From Mesorhizobium qingshengii (GTDB taxonomy: Bacteria > Pseudomonadota > Alphaproteobacteria > Rhizobiales > Rhizobiaceae), in NCBI RefSeq assembly GCF_900103325.1, contig NZ_FMXM01000023.1, forward strand, positions 49,994 to 113,993: DNA of 64,000 nucleotides, written 5' to 3'. Position 1 is the stretch's first letter. Every line of letters starts with the position of its first letter. Made by a program: the position numbers and the translations under genes. A model generated the notes under the pieces. That model saw nothing but the letters and a program-made list of their open reading frames with translations. It did no database searches and was not told the DNA's origin. Positions 1 to 7,187 of the stretch are shown here, one piece after another.

Positions 1-72
1 AGCCGCATCGGCCCACGCCGGTACCGTCATACCGACGAGCGCAACGGCGGCAGGAAACACGGTGCTCTTCAA
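1..72 (-). CDS. Exported protein, N-terminal fragment
   Basis: Only the first 24 codons lie in the window; the gene continues past the left edge on the minus strand. Reading from a TTG at 72 gives a short basic start (LKST), a hydrophobic core (VFPAAVALVGMTV) and a cleavage-like site PAWADA, which together form a convincing Sec signal peptide, so the product is probably periplasmic or outer membrane. No ATG is in frame upstream for about 60 bases and no strong ribosome site is visible, so the start is uncertain. The function cannot be told. Confidence 0.4.
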   Translation of the reverse strand, partial: MKSTVFPAAVALVGMTVPAWADAA

Positions 73-200
73 CTTGTTGGATCCATCGCTGATGCTGGCT
101 CCATCGCATTGTCCGATTGTGGCAACATGAGGTCCAGATAGAGCTTGGCCATCAGAGACAAGGTGAGGCGTCACATGCTACCGGCGCGCAGTGCGCGGCT

Positions 201-293
201 GAGGCCGACGCGATCAGGTTCAAGCCGATCCTGCCGACGACGTTGCTGACGGTGCTGGTCATCTCGGCGATCTACCGGTTGCTGCGCACGTGA
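201..293 (+). pseudogene. Remnant of an RND efflux pump C-terminus
   Basis: The frame ending at the TGA 291-293 reads AEADAIRFKPILPTTLLTVL followed by VISAIYRLLRT. The first part resembles the RFRPILMT segment conserved in AcrB/CusA-type RND pumps, and the end resembles the C-terminal 'VLPALYRLL' of the same proteins, as if the roughly 80-100 residues normally between them had been deleted. There is no start codon or ribosome site for the frame. I infer a decayed pump gene; an accidental hydrophobic frame is the alternative. Confidence 0.35.
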
Positions 294-315
294 ACGCGAA
301 CAGACGGGCCGGATC

Positions 316-329
316 CTGACCTGGATCAA
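316..329. promoter_or_regulatory. FNR/FixK-like box A
   Basis: CTGAC-CTGG-ATCAA, one mismatch from a perfect TTGAC-N4-RTCAA dyad. The same 14-mer recurs at 6002-6015 and, inverted with the mismatch repaired, at 5156-5169. The bases after it (CCAGGCTCCCGAA) also match those after the copy at 6002. It now stands in front of non-coding sequence, so it may be the promoter of a lost gene. Confidence 0.45.
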
Positions 330-422
330 TGCCAGGCTCCCGAACGGCGGCTGGTGACGCGGAAAACCGGGATACCGGGCCTGGCTCTGGGGACCTGCGG
401 TTTGCTTGCCACGGTTCCGAAC

Positions 423-436
423 TTGACAAGAGTCAA
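423..436. promoter_or_regulatory. FNR/FixK-like box B, ABC exporter operon
   Basis: Perfect dyad TTGAC-AAGA-GTCAA, 60 bp before the first possible start of the ABC exporter operon. The preceding bases (GGTTCCGAAC) nearly repeat those in front of box C at 4952 (GGTTGCGAAC). The pattern fits a Crp/Fnr-family (FNR, FixK, NnrR type) site; which regulator binds is inference. Confidence 0.55.
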
Positions 437-495
437 GGTGATCAGGCCGTCCAGGCTGTAGGACCTGTCCGGCGTGGGCCGGAACCGGAGTCCGC

Positions 496-1245
496 ATGAG
501 AGTCCAGGGACGAGACGTGGAGAGTTCAGTCATGCAGCCTCTGGCCCCGGTATTCGTGGCCCGGGGATTGACCAAGGTCTATGGCGCGGGCGATTCACGT
601 GTCCTGGCGCTGAAGGACGTCGACCTCGATATCCGACAAGGCGAGTTCATCGTACTTCTCGGCCCTTCCGGGTCAGGCAAATCGACCCTGCTCAACATCC
701 TCGGCGGATTGGACGCTCCAACGTCAGGCACGGCGACCTGGCGAGACCACGAACTGACCGGAGCCAGCGACGAGCAGCTCACGACATACAGGCGCGAGCA
801 TGTCGGCTTCGTGTTTCAATTCTACAACCTGATACCGAGCCTCACTGTCGAGGAGAACGTGCGGCTGGTCGCGCAGATCGCCAGCAATCCAATGACACCA
901 GCCGAAGCGCTCGAACTCGTCGGACTGTCACATCGCGCCGGTCACTTTCCTTCACAACTGTCCGGAGGGGAACAGCAGCGCGTCGCGGTGGCACGCGCAA
1001 TCGTGAAACGGCCGGATATCTTGCTCTGCGACGAGCCGACCGGTGCGCTCGACGTCGACACCGGCAGGCTGGTTCTGGCGGCAATCGCCAAGGTCAATGC
1101 GGAGCTGAACACGACGACCGCCGTGATCACTCACAACTCGGCAATCGCGGGGATGGCTCATCGCGTGTTGCGGCTGAGCGGCGGGCGCATCGTCAAGGAA
1201 GAAGCGAATCCGCGGCGCATCCGGGCCGAGGATGTGACATGGTGA
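496..1245 (+). CDS. ABC exporter ATP-binding protein, LolD/MacB type
   Basis: A 249-residue nucleotide-binding subunit that powers the permease encoded next. Walker A GPSGSGKS (56-63), Q-loop FVFQFYN (105-111), signature LSGGEQ (155-160) and Walker B ILLCDEP (175-181) are all intact, followed by an H-loop near residue 215. Length and sequence place it in the LolD/MacB/FtsE group, which works with FtsX-fold permeases on lipoproteins, peptides or drugs rather than on classic substrate import. The stop overlaps the permease start by 7 bases, indicating translational coupling. ATG 532 (MQPLAPVF), 36 bases in, is an alternative start. An FNR-like dyad precedes the operon. The exported substrate is unknown. 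Confidence 0.93.
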   Translation: MRVQGRDVESSVMQPLAPVFVARGLTKVYGAGDSRVLALKDVDLDIRQGEFIVLLGPSGSGKSTLLNILGGLDAPTSGTATWRDHELTGASDEQLTTYRREHVGFVFQFYNLIPSLTVEENVRLVAQIASNPMTPAEALELVGLSHRAGHFPSQLSGGEQQRVAVARAIVKRPDILLCDEPTGALDVDTGRLVLAAIAKVNAELNTTTAVITHNSAIAGMAHRVLRLSGGRIVKEEANPRRIRAEDVTW

Positions 1246-3605
1246 ACGTCCTGGACATCAAGGTGGCGCGCGACCTCTGGTCGATGCGGCTTCAGGTCCT
1301 CAGCATCGCGCTGCTCGTCGCGGCCGGCGTGGCCGTCTTCGTGATGTCGGTGTCGAACTACCAGGCGCTGATCGGCGCCATGGAGGCACACTACCGCAAC
1401 GAACGGTTCGCCGACATCTTCGTGGGCATGACGCGGGCGCCGCTCTCGATCGTCGACCGGCTGCGCGAAATCAACGGCATTGGCATCGTGGAGCCGCGCG
1501 TCGCCGAGCCGGTGCGCGTGATCCGCGAGGACACCAACCTCCCGATCTCGGGGCGCGTCATCTCGCTCCCGGCCGCGGGTCAGCCATTGCTCAACTGCCT
1601 GCATCTCGTGCAGGGACGCTGGCCTGATCCGCTGCATCCGGAAGAAGTCATCATCAACGCGGCGTATGCCGAGGCGCGCGCCGTGCGGAGCGGAGAAACC
1701 ATGGCGGTGGTGCTCAATGGCCGGCTGCAAGGCTTCCGCGTCGTGGGCACCGCCCTGTCACCCGAATTCATCTTTGCCACCCGCGCCGCGGTGCCGCTTC
1801 CGGACGATCGGAATTTCGTGGTGGTGTGGGCAAGCGAGGATGCGGTGGCAAGCGCCTTTGACATGAAAGGCGCCTTCAACGACGCGCTGATGACTCTGGC
1901 GCCCGGCGCAGGGCCGCAGCATGTCCTCGAAGAGGTCGATCGTTTGCTGGCGCCATACGGCGGCACCGGAGCCTATGGCCGGAGCGATCAGCCGTCGCAC
2001 CGCTTTCTCAAGGATGAACTGGCGGAGCAGGAGACCCTGAGCATCGTCATGCCGTCGGTCTTCTTCGGCATCGCGGCGTTCCTGCTCAACGTCGTCATCG
2101 GCAGGATGGTGGAAGCACAACGGGGTCAGATCGCTTCGCTGAAGGCGTTGGGGTTTGCGAACCGGACCATCGCCTTCCACTACTTCAAGCTGGTCACCGC
2201 CATCGCATTGCTGGGATCGGCGATAGGTCTGGTCGTGGGGCGCTGGTTCGCGATTGGGGTCGTCGGGAGCTATGCCGCTTTCTTCCGGTTTCCATCGCTG
2301 GAGGCGCAACTGGAGCCATGGCTGCTCGTTGCGGCGACCCTTGTCAGCGTCGGCGCGGCGAACCTTGCCGCGGCATCGGCGGTATACCGGATTGCCATGC
2401 TTGCTCCCGCCGAAGCCATGCGTCCCGAGACGCCGCCCGCGTTGCACACTTTCAGCTGGCTGCAGACGATTGGCAGCCAGCGAATTCCGCTCCAGTACGT
2501 GATAGCGGCGCGCACGATCCTCGGACGGCCCGTGAGGACGCTGTTGACGACCGTCGGAATCGCGCTGGCCATTCCGCTCATTCTGTTCGGGCTCTACTGG
2601 TTCGACGCCATCGACTACATGATCGATGTAAGTTTTGGACGCATCGAGCGCGGTGACGCCTTTGTTACCTTCACGGAACCGGTCTCGGCGGATGCGCTCT
2701 ACGAATTGCGGGCGATACCTGGCGTGCTCGAGGCTGAAGTCCAGCGAGTCGTGCCGATCACGTTGCGAGCTGGGCATCGCGCCTATCGCACCTCGGCGAC
2801 TGGTTTGGATTCCGGTTCCGAGCTCAAGGTGCTGAGAGACAGCGCGCTACGGCCGATTGCCGTACCCTCCGATGGCATCATGCTCAGCCGGACGATCGCG
2901 AGGCAGCTCGACCTCGAGGCCGGTGACAGTGTCACGATCGAGGTGCTCGAAGGCAGCCGACCCGTGAGAGAAGTCACCGTCCGCAGGATTTCGGACGATA
3001 TTTTGGGGGCGTCGGTGACGATGGAGCGCACCGCACTCAATCGTCTGATGCGGGAGGGTTCCGTTGCGAATCTCGCGACCTTCAGGATCGATCCGGGTCA
3101 ATCTGAACGGCTCTGGTCGAGGATAAGGTCAATGCCGAAGATCGAGGGAAGCTCGGTCAAGGCCCTGTGGTTTGCGTTGTTCAACGAAACGATCGGCGGA
3201 ATGGTGGTTATCGGCGCGCTGGTCCTCTCAGGGTTTGGAATGCTGATCGCCTTAGGCGTGGTCTACAACAGTGCCCGCATCGCCCTGCAGGAGCGCGCCT
3301 GGGAATTGGCCAGCCTGCGCATCATCGGACTGACGCGGCGTGAGGTATCCGCCGTCATTATCAGCGAGCTTGTCGTGGAGCTGATTGTGGCTATCCCCGC
3401 CGGGCTCCTGATCGGTCGGTACCTGATCGAGTTGATCGCGTCGGCGCGTGCGAGCGAGTCGTTTCAGATCCCCGCTGTGATCGATCGCAGCAGTTATGCC
3501 ATCGCCGCGCTCCTGGTCATCGGCGCGGCAATTGCCAGTTTCATCACAATCCGCCGCAGGATCGACAGGCTCGATCTCGTGGCTGTCCTGAAGACGAGGG
3601 ACTGA
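1239..3605 (+). CDS. ABC exporter permease, FtsX/MacB-like
   Basis: A 788-residue membrane protein begun at an ATG that overlaps the end of the ATPase gene. It has the layout of two-module FtsX permeases: a first transmembrane segment near residues 20-42, a large extracytoplasmic domain, three helices around 265-400, then a second copy of the same pattern ending in three C-terminal helices (about 660-780). With its ATPase and the HlyD-like adaptor downstream it should form a tripartite MacAB-like exporter spanning the periplasm, although no outer-membrane channel is encoded nearby. Start choice rests on the overlap and on the absence of homologous-looking sequence upstream in the same frame. 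Confidence 0.88.
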   Translation: MVNVLDIKVARDLWSMRLQVLSIALLVAAGVAVFVMSVSNYQALIGAMEAHYRNERFADIFVGMTRAPLSIVDRLREINGIGIVEPRVAEPVRVIREDTNLPISGRVISLPAAGQPLLNCLHLVQGRWPDPLHPEEVIINAAYAEARAVRSGETMAVVLNGRLQGFRVVGTALSPEFIFATRAAVPLPDDRNFVVVWASEDAVASAFDMKGAFNDALMTLAPGAGPQHVLEEVDRLLAPYGGTGAYGRSDQPSHRFLKDELAEQETLSIVMPSVFFGIAAFLLNVVIGRMVEAQRGQIASLKALGFANRTIAFHYFKLVTAIALLGSAIGLVVGRWFAIGVVGSYAAFFRFPSLEAQLEPWLLVAATLVSVGAANLAAASAVYRIAMLAPAEAMRPETPPALHTFSWLQTIGSQRIPLQYVIAARTILGRPVRTLLTTVGIALAIPLILFGLYWFDAIDYMIDVSFGRIERGDAFVTFTEPVSADALYELRAIPGVLEAEVQRVVPITLRAGHRAYRTSATGLDSGSELKVLRDSALRPIAVPSDGIMLSRTIARQLDLEAGDSVTIEVLEGSRPVREVTVRRISDDILGASVTMERTALNRLMREGSVANLATFRIDPGQSERLWSRIRSMPKIEGSSVKALWFALFNETIGGMVVIGALVLSGFGMLIALGVVYNSARIALQERAWELASLRIIGLTRREVSAVIISELVVELIVAIPAGLLIGRYLIELIASARASESFQIPAVIDRSSYAIAALLVIGAAIASFITIRRRIDRLDLVAVLKTRD

Positions 3606-3607
3606 AC

Positions 3608-4795
3608 ATGAAGCGTCGAACAACTTCGATCGCGGGCGCACTGGTGCTGGCGCTTGCGGCACTGGGTTTCTACTGGCTCCTGATGCCGCAGCCGACCCTT
3701 GTCGAAACCGCCGAGGTGGTGACCTCGCGCTTCCAGGACACGGTTGAAGAGGACGGCCGCACGCGCGTGCGGGATCGCTATCTGGTGTCGGCGCCTTTGT
3801 CCGGGCGTATCCAGAGGTTGACACTCAAGGCCGGCGATACCGTGCGGACGGGACAGAAGCTGGCGACTATTACGCCGCCGGTTTCGCCGCTTCTCGACCC
3901 CCGCGTGCGGCTGGAACTCGAGGCCCAGGTCGGTGCCGCCGAGGCGGCAGTCGAGGAGACGGCATCGCTTCACGAGCAGGCCAAGGTGCTGCTGGCTCAA
4001 GCCAGTGCGGATCTCGAACGCACGAGGGAGCTCGTCAAGCGCAACGTGGCGGCCGCGGCTCAGCTGGAGCGTGAGGAATTCCTGTTCCGCTCCACGCAGC
4101 GACAAACCGATGCCGCCGAGCGGCGCTGGCACGCGGCCACGCATCTTCTGGAACAGGCGCGCGCGGCACTGAACTCCGCCGACAATTCCGAGGTCAGCGA
4201 GAGTTTCCCGGTATCCTCCCCCATCGACGGCCGCGTTCTCAGGGTCATGCAGGAGAGCGAGACCATTGTCGCGCAGGCAGCCCCGTTGCTCGAATTGGGT
4301 GATCCTGGCGATCTCGAAATTGCCGTCGACGTTTTGACGACCGATGCCGCCAGAATAAGGGAGGGCGACAAGGTGATCATCGAGCGCTGGGGCGGCCCCA
4401 CGGATTTGCATGGGGCCGTGCGGCGCGTCGAGCCCTCCGGCTTCACCAAAGTCTCCGCGCTCGGCGTCGAGGAGCAGCGCGTCTGGGTGGTCGTCGACAT
4501 AACCTCGCCACGAGAGACGTGGGCCAGCTTGGGGGATGGCTACCGCGTCGAGGTCAAGATCGTGGTCGACGAGAACGACCAGGCAATCGTCGTGCCGATC
4601 GGAGCCCTGTTCCGGCGCGGCGATGCCTGGAGCGTCTTCGTTGTCGAAGCAGGCCGCGTTCATCTCCGAGGGATTGAGGTTGCGCGGCTTTCAGCACGCG
4701 TTGCAGCCGTGGCGCAGGGCGTGCGCCCTGGCGAGATCGTCGTCGTCTACCCACCTGCCAGCCTTGCCGAGGGGAGCGAGGTCAAGCTCCAGTAA
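3608..4795 (+). CDS. HlyD/MacA-family periplasmic adaptor subunit
   Basis: A 395-residue membrane fusion protein starting two bases after the permease stop. Residues 8-27 form one N-terminal membrane anchor (AGALVLALAALGFYWLL). A biotinyl-lipoyl-like half (SAPLSGRIQRLTLKAGDTV, about 60-85), a coiled-coil hairpin rich in E, A, Q and R (about 100-195), the second lipoyl half (SSPIDGRVLRV) and a beta-barrel region follow, the usual order in HlyD/MacA adaptors. It would link the inner-membrane ABC pair to an outer-membrane channel. Third gene of the exporter operon. Confidence 0.9.
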   Translation: MKRRTTSIAGALVLALAALGFYWLLMPQPTLVETAEVVTSRFQDTVEEDGRTRVRDRYLVSAPLSGRIQRLTLKAGDTVRTGQKLATITPPVSPLLDPRVRLELEAQVGAAEAAVEETASLHEQAKVLLAQASADLERTRELVKRNVAAAAQLEREEFLFRSTQRQTDAAERRWHAATHLLEQARAALNSADNSEVSESFPVSSPIDGRVLRVMQESETIVAQAAPLLELGDPGDLEIAVDVLTTDAARIREGDKVIIERWGGPTDLHGAVRRVEPSGFTKVSALGVEEQRVWVVVDITSPRETWASLGDGYRVEVKIVVDENDQAIVVPIGALFRRGDAWSVFVVEAGRVHLRGIEVARLSARVAAVAQGVRPGEIVVVYPPASLAEGSEVKLQ

Positions 4796-4901
4796 ACGTG
4801 CTGTTCGACGGTGCTGCCTGGGACTGAGTCAAACCGATCGCCGACGTCCATGCCACGGAGACGCCCAGCAACGCGATGAGAGCACGACGACGCGAGAGCA
4901 T
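4782..4901 (-). CDS. 39-residue ORF consisting of a signal peptide
   Basis: ATG 4901 has a good ribosome site (GGAAGAG, 6 bases away) and opens MLSRRRALIALLGVSVAWTS, a twin-arginine-like or basic N-region plus hydrophobic core, with an AxA-type site at QSQAA, then stops after only nine more residues. The stop overlaps the 3' end of the adaptor gene on the other strand. FNR-like box C lies 51 bp upstream. It is either a very small exported peptide or the surviving 5' end of a truncated exported protein; I favour the latter but cannot prove it. Confidence 0.4.
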   Translation of the reverse strand: MLSRRRALIALLGVSVAWTSAIGLTQSQAAPSNSTFTGA

Positions 4902-4951
4902 TGATTTCTCTTCCAAATTTTGGACTTTTAGCACGGGCACCGGTTGCGAAC

Positions 4952-4965
4952 TTGACCTGTGTCAA
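4952..4965. promoter_or_regulatory. FNR/FixK-like box C
   Basis: Perfect dyad TTGAC-CTGT-GTCAA in an otherwise gene-poor stretch (4796-5225). It sits 51 bp before the signal-peptide ORF on the minus strand and about 260 bp before the cytochrome gene on the plus strand. Context bases resemble those before box B. Confidence 0.5.
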
Positions 4966-5155
4966 TGAAAGCGTGGTCTGTCGGTGCGCAGCGAGAGCGG
5001 GCGAAGATTACAGGAACCTGTGAAATCGCCCTGAGCGGCTTGCCATGGCAATGCGGTGCCGCAGATCGGCCTCGATACCCCAAATATCCAACATCGTCAG
5101 CCTGCTGCGGTGAGCGTCAGGATCATTGGTCCATCGGGTGAACAGCTGCAGCGCT

Positions 5156-5169
5156 TTGATCCAGGTCAA
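5156..5169. promoter_or_regulatory. FNR/FixK-like box D, cytochrome promoter
   Basis: Dyad TTGAT-CCAG-GTCAA, 57 bp before the chosen start of the b561-type cytochrome. It is the inverse of the box at 316 and 6002 with all half-site bases conserved. The spacing to the gene suits an activator of the Crp/Fnr family. Confidence 0.55.
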
Positions 5170-5225
5170 GGCACGGGAAGCCGACTTGCCTGTTTCTGAT
5201 GGACTTCCAGCAAGGAGTTGACGGT

Positions 5226-5849
5226 ATGCACGCTCGAGCTTCCTCCGACGTACAGGTCTGGGATCCTTTTGTTCGCATAGCTCACTGGACGGTCGCCGTC
5301 GGATTTTTCGTTGCATACCTTACGGAAGACGCAAAGATCGTCCACGTGTGGGCGGGCTACATTGTCGGAGCGCTGGTCTTCGCCCGTATCGTGTGGGGAT
5401 TTGTCGGGCCGCGCCATGCGCGGTTTTCTGACTTCATCACCGGTCCGGTAGCGGCCACCCACTACCTCTGGGACCTCGTGCGTGCGCGTGCAAAGCGCTA
5501 CGTCGGGCACAGCCCGGCCGGCGGCGCAATGGTGATCGCGCTTTTGGCTTTCCTGGCTGCGACGGTGGTGACCGGGCTTGTCCGGTATGCTGAAGAAGAC
5601 GCTGCCGGGCCGTTGGCCCCACTGTACGCGCAGACATCATCTATCGGGGGAGCGCAGACCGTCGAAGACGACGAGAATCAGGTCGGAGAACGCGGAGGCA
5701 GGAGTGCCTTCAGTGAGTCCCACGAAGTGATTGCCAGCATAACGCTTGGCTTGATTGTCTTCCACGTTCTCGGCGTAATCCTGGCAAGCTTCGTGCATCA
5801 CGAGAACCTCGCGAGGGCAATGGTTACCGGACGCAAACGACCTGACTGA
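5226..5849 (+). CDS. Cytochrome b561-domain membrane protein
   Basis: A 207-residue integral membrane cytochrome related to the b-type subunit of Ni/Fe hydrogenases and to small b561 electron carriers. Helix 1 carries the haem-ligand-like His in VRIAHWTVAVGFFVAYL; further His residues lie in IVHVWAGYIVG (helix 2) and near the C-terminus (VFHVLGVILASFVHHEN), enough for two haems b. ATG 5226 was preferred over ATG 5199 because AAGGAG stands at the right distance before it. No hydrogenase or dehydrogenase partner is encoded nearby, so its electron donor is unknown. The FNR-like box upstream suggests oxygen-responsive control. Confidence 0.8.
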   Translation: MHARASSDVQVWDPFVRIAHWTVAVGFFVAYLTEDAKIVHVWAGYIVGALVFARIVWGFVGPRHARFSDFITGPVAATHYLWDLVRARAKRYVGHSPAGGAMVIALLAFLAATVVTGLVRYAEEDAAGPLAPLYAQTSSIGGAQTVEDDENQVGERGGRSAFSESHEVIASITLGLIVFHVLGVILASFVHHENLARAMVTGRKRPD

Positions 5850-5954
5850 CAACCAAGTGCCGCGGATGTCATGGGGGCTCACAAGGATGCTGCTGTCGGC
5901 CATGCGACAGAGGTGCTGTCCTTCAGCACGTGCCCCATGCTGATTGTTCGATAG
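5850..5954 (+). pseudogene. Remnant of a universal stress protein (UspA) C-terminus
   Basis: Directly after the cytochrome stop and in the same frame, the sequence reads ADVMGAHKDAAVGHATEVLS followed by FSTCPMLIVR and a TAG. This matches the C-terminal block of UspA proteins (VMGSHG...GSVTEKVL...CPVLVVR), with the glycine-rich ATP-binding loop eroded. There is no start or upstream Usp sequence, so it is the tail of a deleted usp gene. Confidence 0.5.
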
Positions 5955-6001
5955 GGACTGTGGCCAAGCCGACCCGACATTTCAAGATGCCGATCAGACT
6001 T

Positions 6002-6015
6002 CTGACCTGGATCAA
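6002..6015. promoter_or_regulatory. FNR/FixK-like box E, osmC-VIT1 promoter
   Basis: CTGAC-CTGG-ATCAA, identical over 14 bases to box A and 69 bp before the OsmC-family gene. The following bases (CACCGGGCTCCTGAA) are also similar to those after box A, so the two promoters probably derive from one duplicated segment. Confidence 0.5.
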
Positions 6016-6083
6016 CACCGGGCTCCTGAAAAGAGGCTAGAAGCGCCAAAACGGCGCCTGCCAGCGGCGAAACAGGTGGCACC

Positions 6084-6488
6084 ATGTTCGAATACAGCGT
6101 TGAAGCCAGACGGACCGATGCACGAGGCAGCGTGGCCACCACCAAGAACGCCACGCTCGTTCTCGACACCTGCCTCGAGGGCCGGGCCGATGCCTTCAAT
6201 CCGGCCGAACTGCTTCTTGCGGCGATCGCCGCGTGCATGATCAAGGGTATCGAGCGCGTCACCCCGATGCTCGGTTTCAAACTGCGCGGCGTCAGGGTCG
6301 CATTGCATGCGGTTCGACGCGACAGCCCGCCGGGGATTGCTTCCATCGACTACGAGCTTGTCGTCGACACCGATGAAACCGACCAGCGGCTGGAGCTGCT
6401 GCACAAGAACGTCCGCAAATACGGCACGATTTCCAATACAGTCGCCGCAGCCACGAAACTCGAAGGCACGATCAGGAGAAAAGCATGA
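6084..6488 (+). CDS. OsmC-family protein lacking the second cysteine
   Basis: A 134-residue OsmC/Ohr-fold protein (hydroperoxide-related family). The first helix motif with its cysteine is present (NPAELLLAAIAACMIKG, Cys about residue 52). The second cysteine, normally in a KxCPVSNT-like segment near residue 120, is replaced: here the segment reads RKYGTISNTV. Without both cysteines the usual thiol peroxidase cycle would not work, so this may be a non-catalytic or differently acting member. The stop overlaps the next start (ATGA), forming a two-gene operon with the VIT1-like transporter, under box E. Confidence 0.82.
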   Translation: MFEYSVEARRTDARGSVATTKNATLVLDTCLEGRADAFNPAELLLAAIAACMIKGIERVTPMLGFKLRGVRVALHAVRRDSPPGIASIDYELVVDTDETDQRLELLHKNVRKYGTISNTVAAATKLEGTIRRKA

Positions 6489-7180
6489 GCCGCCTGCATG
6501 TCGAAAGCCACCTGGTGTCGCGCATCGGCTGGCTGCGCGCCGCCGTGCTGGGGGCCAATGACGGGATCGTCTCGACCGCCAGCCTGATCGTCGGCGTGGC
6601 GTCGGCCGCCGCGCCGACTTCGCAGGTCCTGGTCGCCGGCATAGCCGGGTTGGTGGCGGGCGCCATGTCGATGGCGGCCGGCGAATATGTCTCGGTCAGC
6701 TCCCAGTCGGACACCGAGAATGCCGACCTTACCCGCGAACGCGAGGAACTCAGGACCCAGCCGGAATTCGAGCGCGAGGAACTGGCCCAAATCTACGTCA
6801 AGCGCGGGCTGGAGACGGGCCTGGCGCGCCAGGTCGCCGATCAGCTCATGGCCAAGGATGCGCTGGCCGCGCACGCCCATGATGAACTCGGCATCTCCGA
6901 AATGACCACGGCGCGGCCGATCCAGGCGGCGCTGACCTCGGCGGCGACCTTCAGCGTAGGTGCTGCGATGCCGCTGCTCATGGTGCTGGTGTCGCCGGCC
7001 TCGATGCTGGTGCTGGCGGTCTCGGTGGCGTCCCTGCTCTTCCTCGCTCTGCTGGGCGCCATCGGCGCCAAAGCGGGCGGCGCCAACATTGTTCGCGCAA
7101 CGCTGCGCGTCACCTTCTGGGGCGCCTTCGCCATGGCGCTCACCGCCGGCATCGGCGCACTGGTCGGCACCGCGGTCTGA
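6485..7180 (+). CDS. VIT1/CCC1-family iron/manganese transporter
   Basis: A 231-residue member of the VIT1/CCC1 family, which moves Fe2+ or Mn2+ out of the cytoplasm. The first helix contains the family motif LGANDGIVSTASLIVGV (about 17-35), helix 2 has GLVAGAMSMAAGEYVSVSSQ, a cytoplasmic acidic loop rich in E and R follows (about 78-130, the metal-binding region), and two or three helices close the protein. It is translationally coupled to the OsmC-family gene, which suggests a joint role in limiting metal-driven oxidative damage. Short gap to the convergent ATPase gene. Confidence 0.9.
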   Translation: MSRLHVESHLVSRIGWLRAAVLGANDGIVSTASLIVGVASAAAPTSQVLVAGIAGLVAGAMSMAAGEYVSVSSQSDTENADLTREREELRTQPEFEREELAQIYVKRGLETGLARQVADQLMAKDALAAHAHDELGISEMTTARPIQAALTSAATFSVGAAMPLLMVLVSPASMLVLAVSVASLLFLALLGAIGAKAGGANIVRATLRVTFWGAFAMALTAGIGALVGTAV

Positions 7181-7187
7181 GCCATTG

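Noticed and set aside
474..1238. Long in-frame extension upstream of the ABC permease
   Set aside because: It is the second frame of the ATPase gene, Arg/Pro-rich and without domain similarity; the overlap start at 1239 is the natural one.
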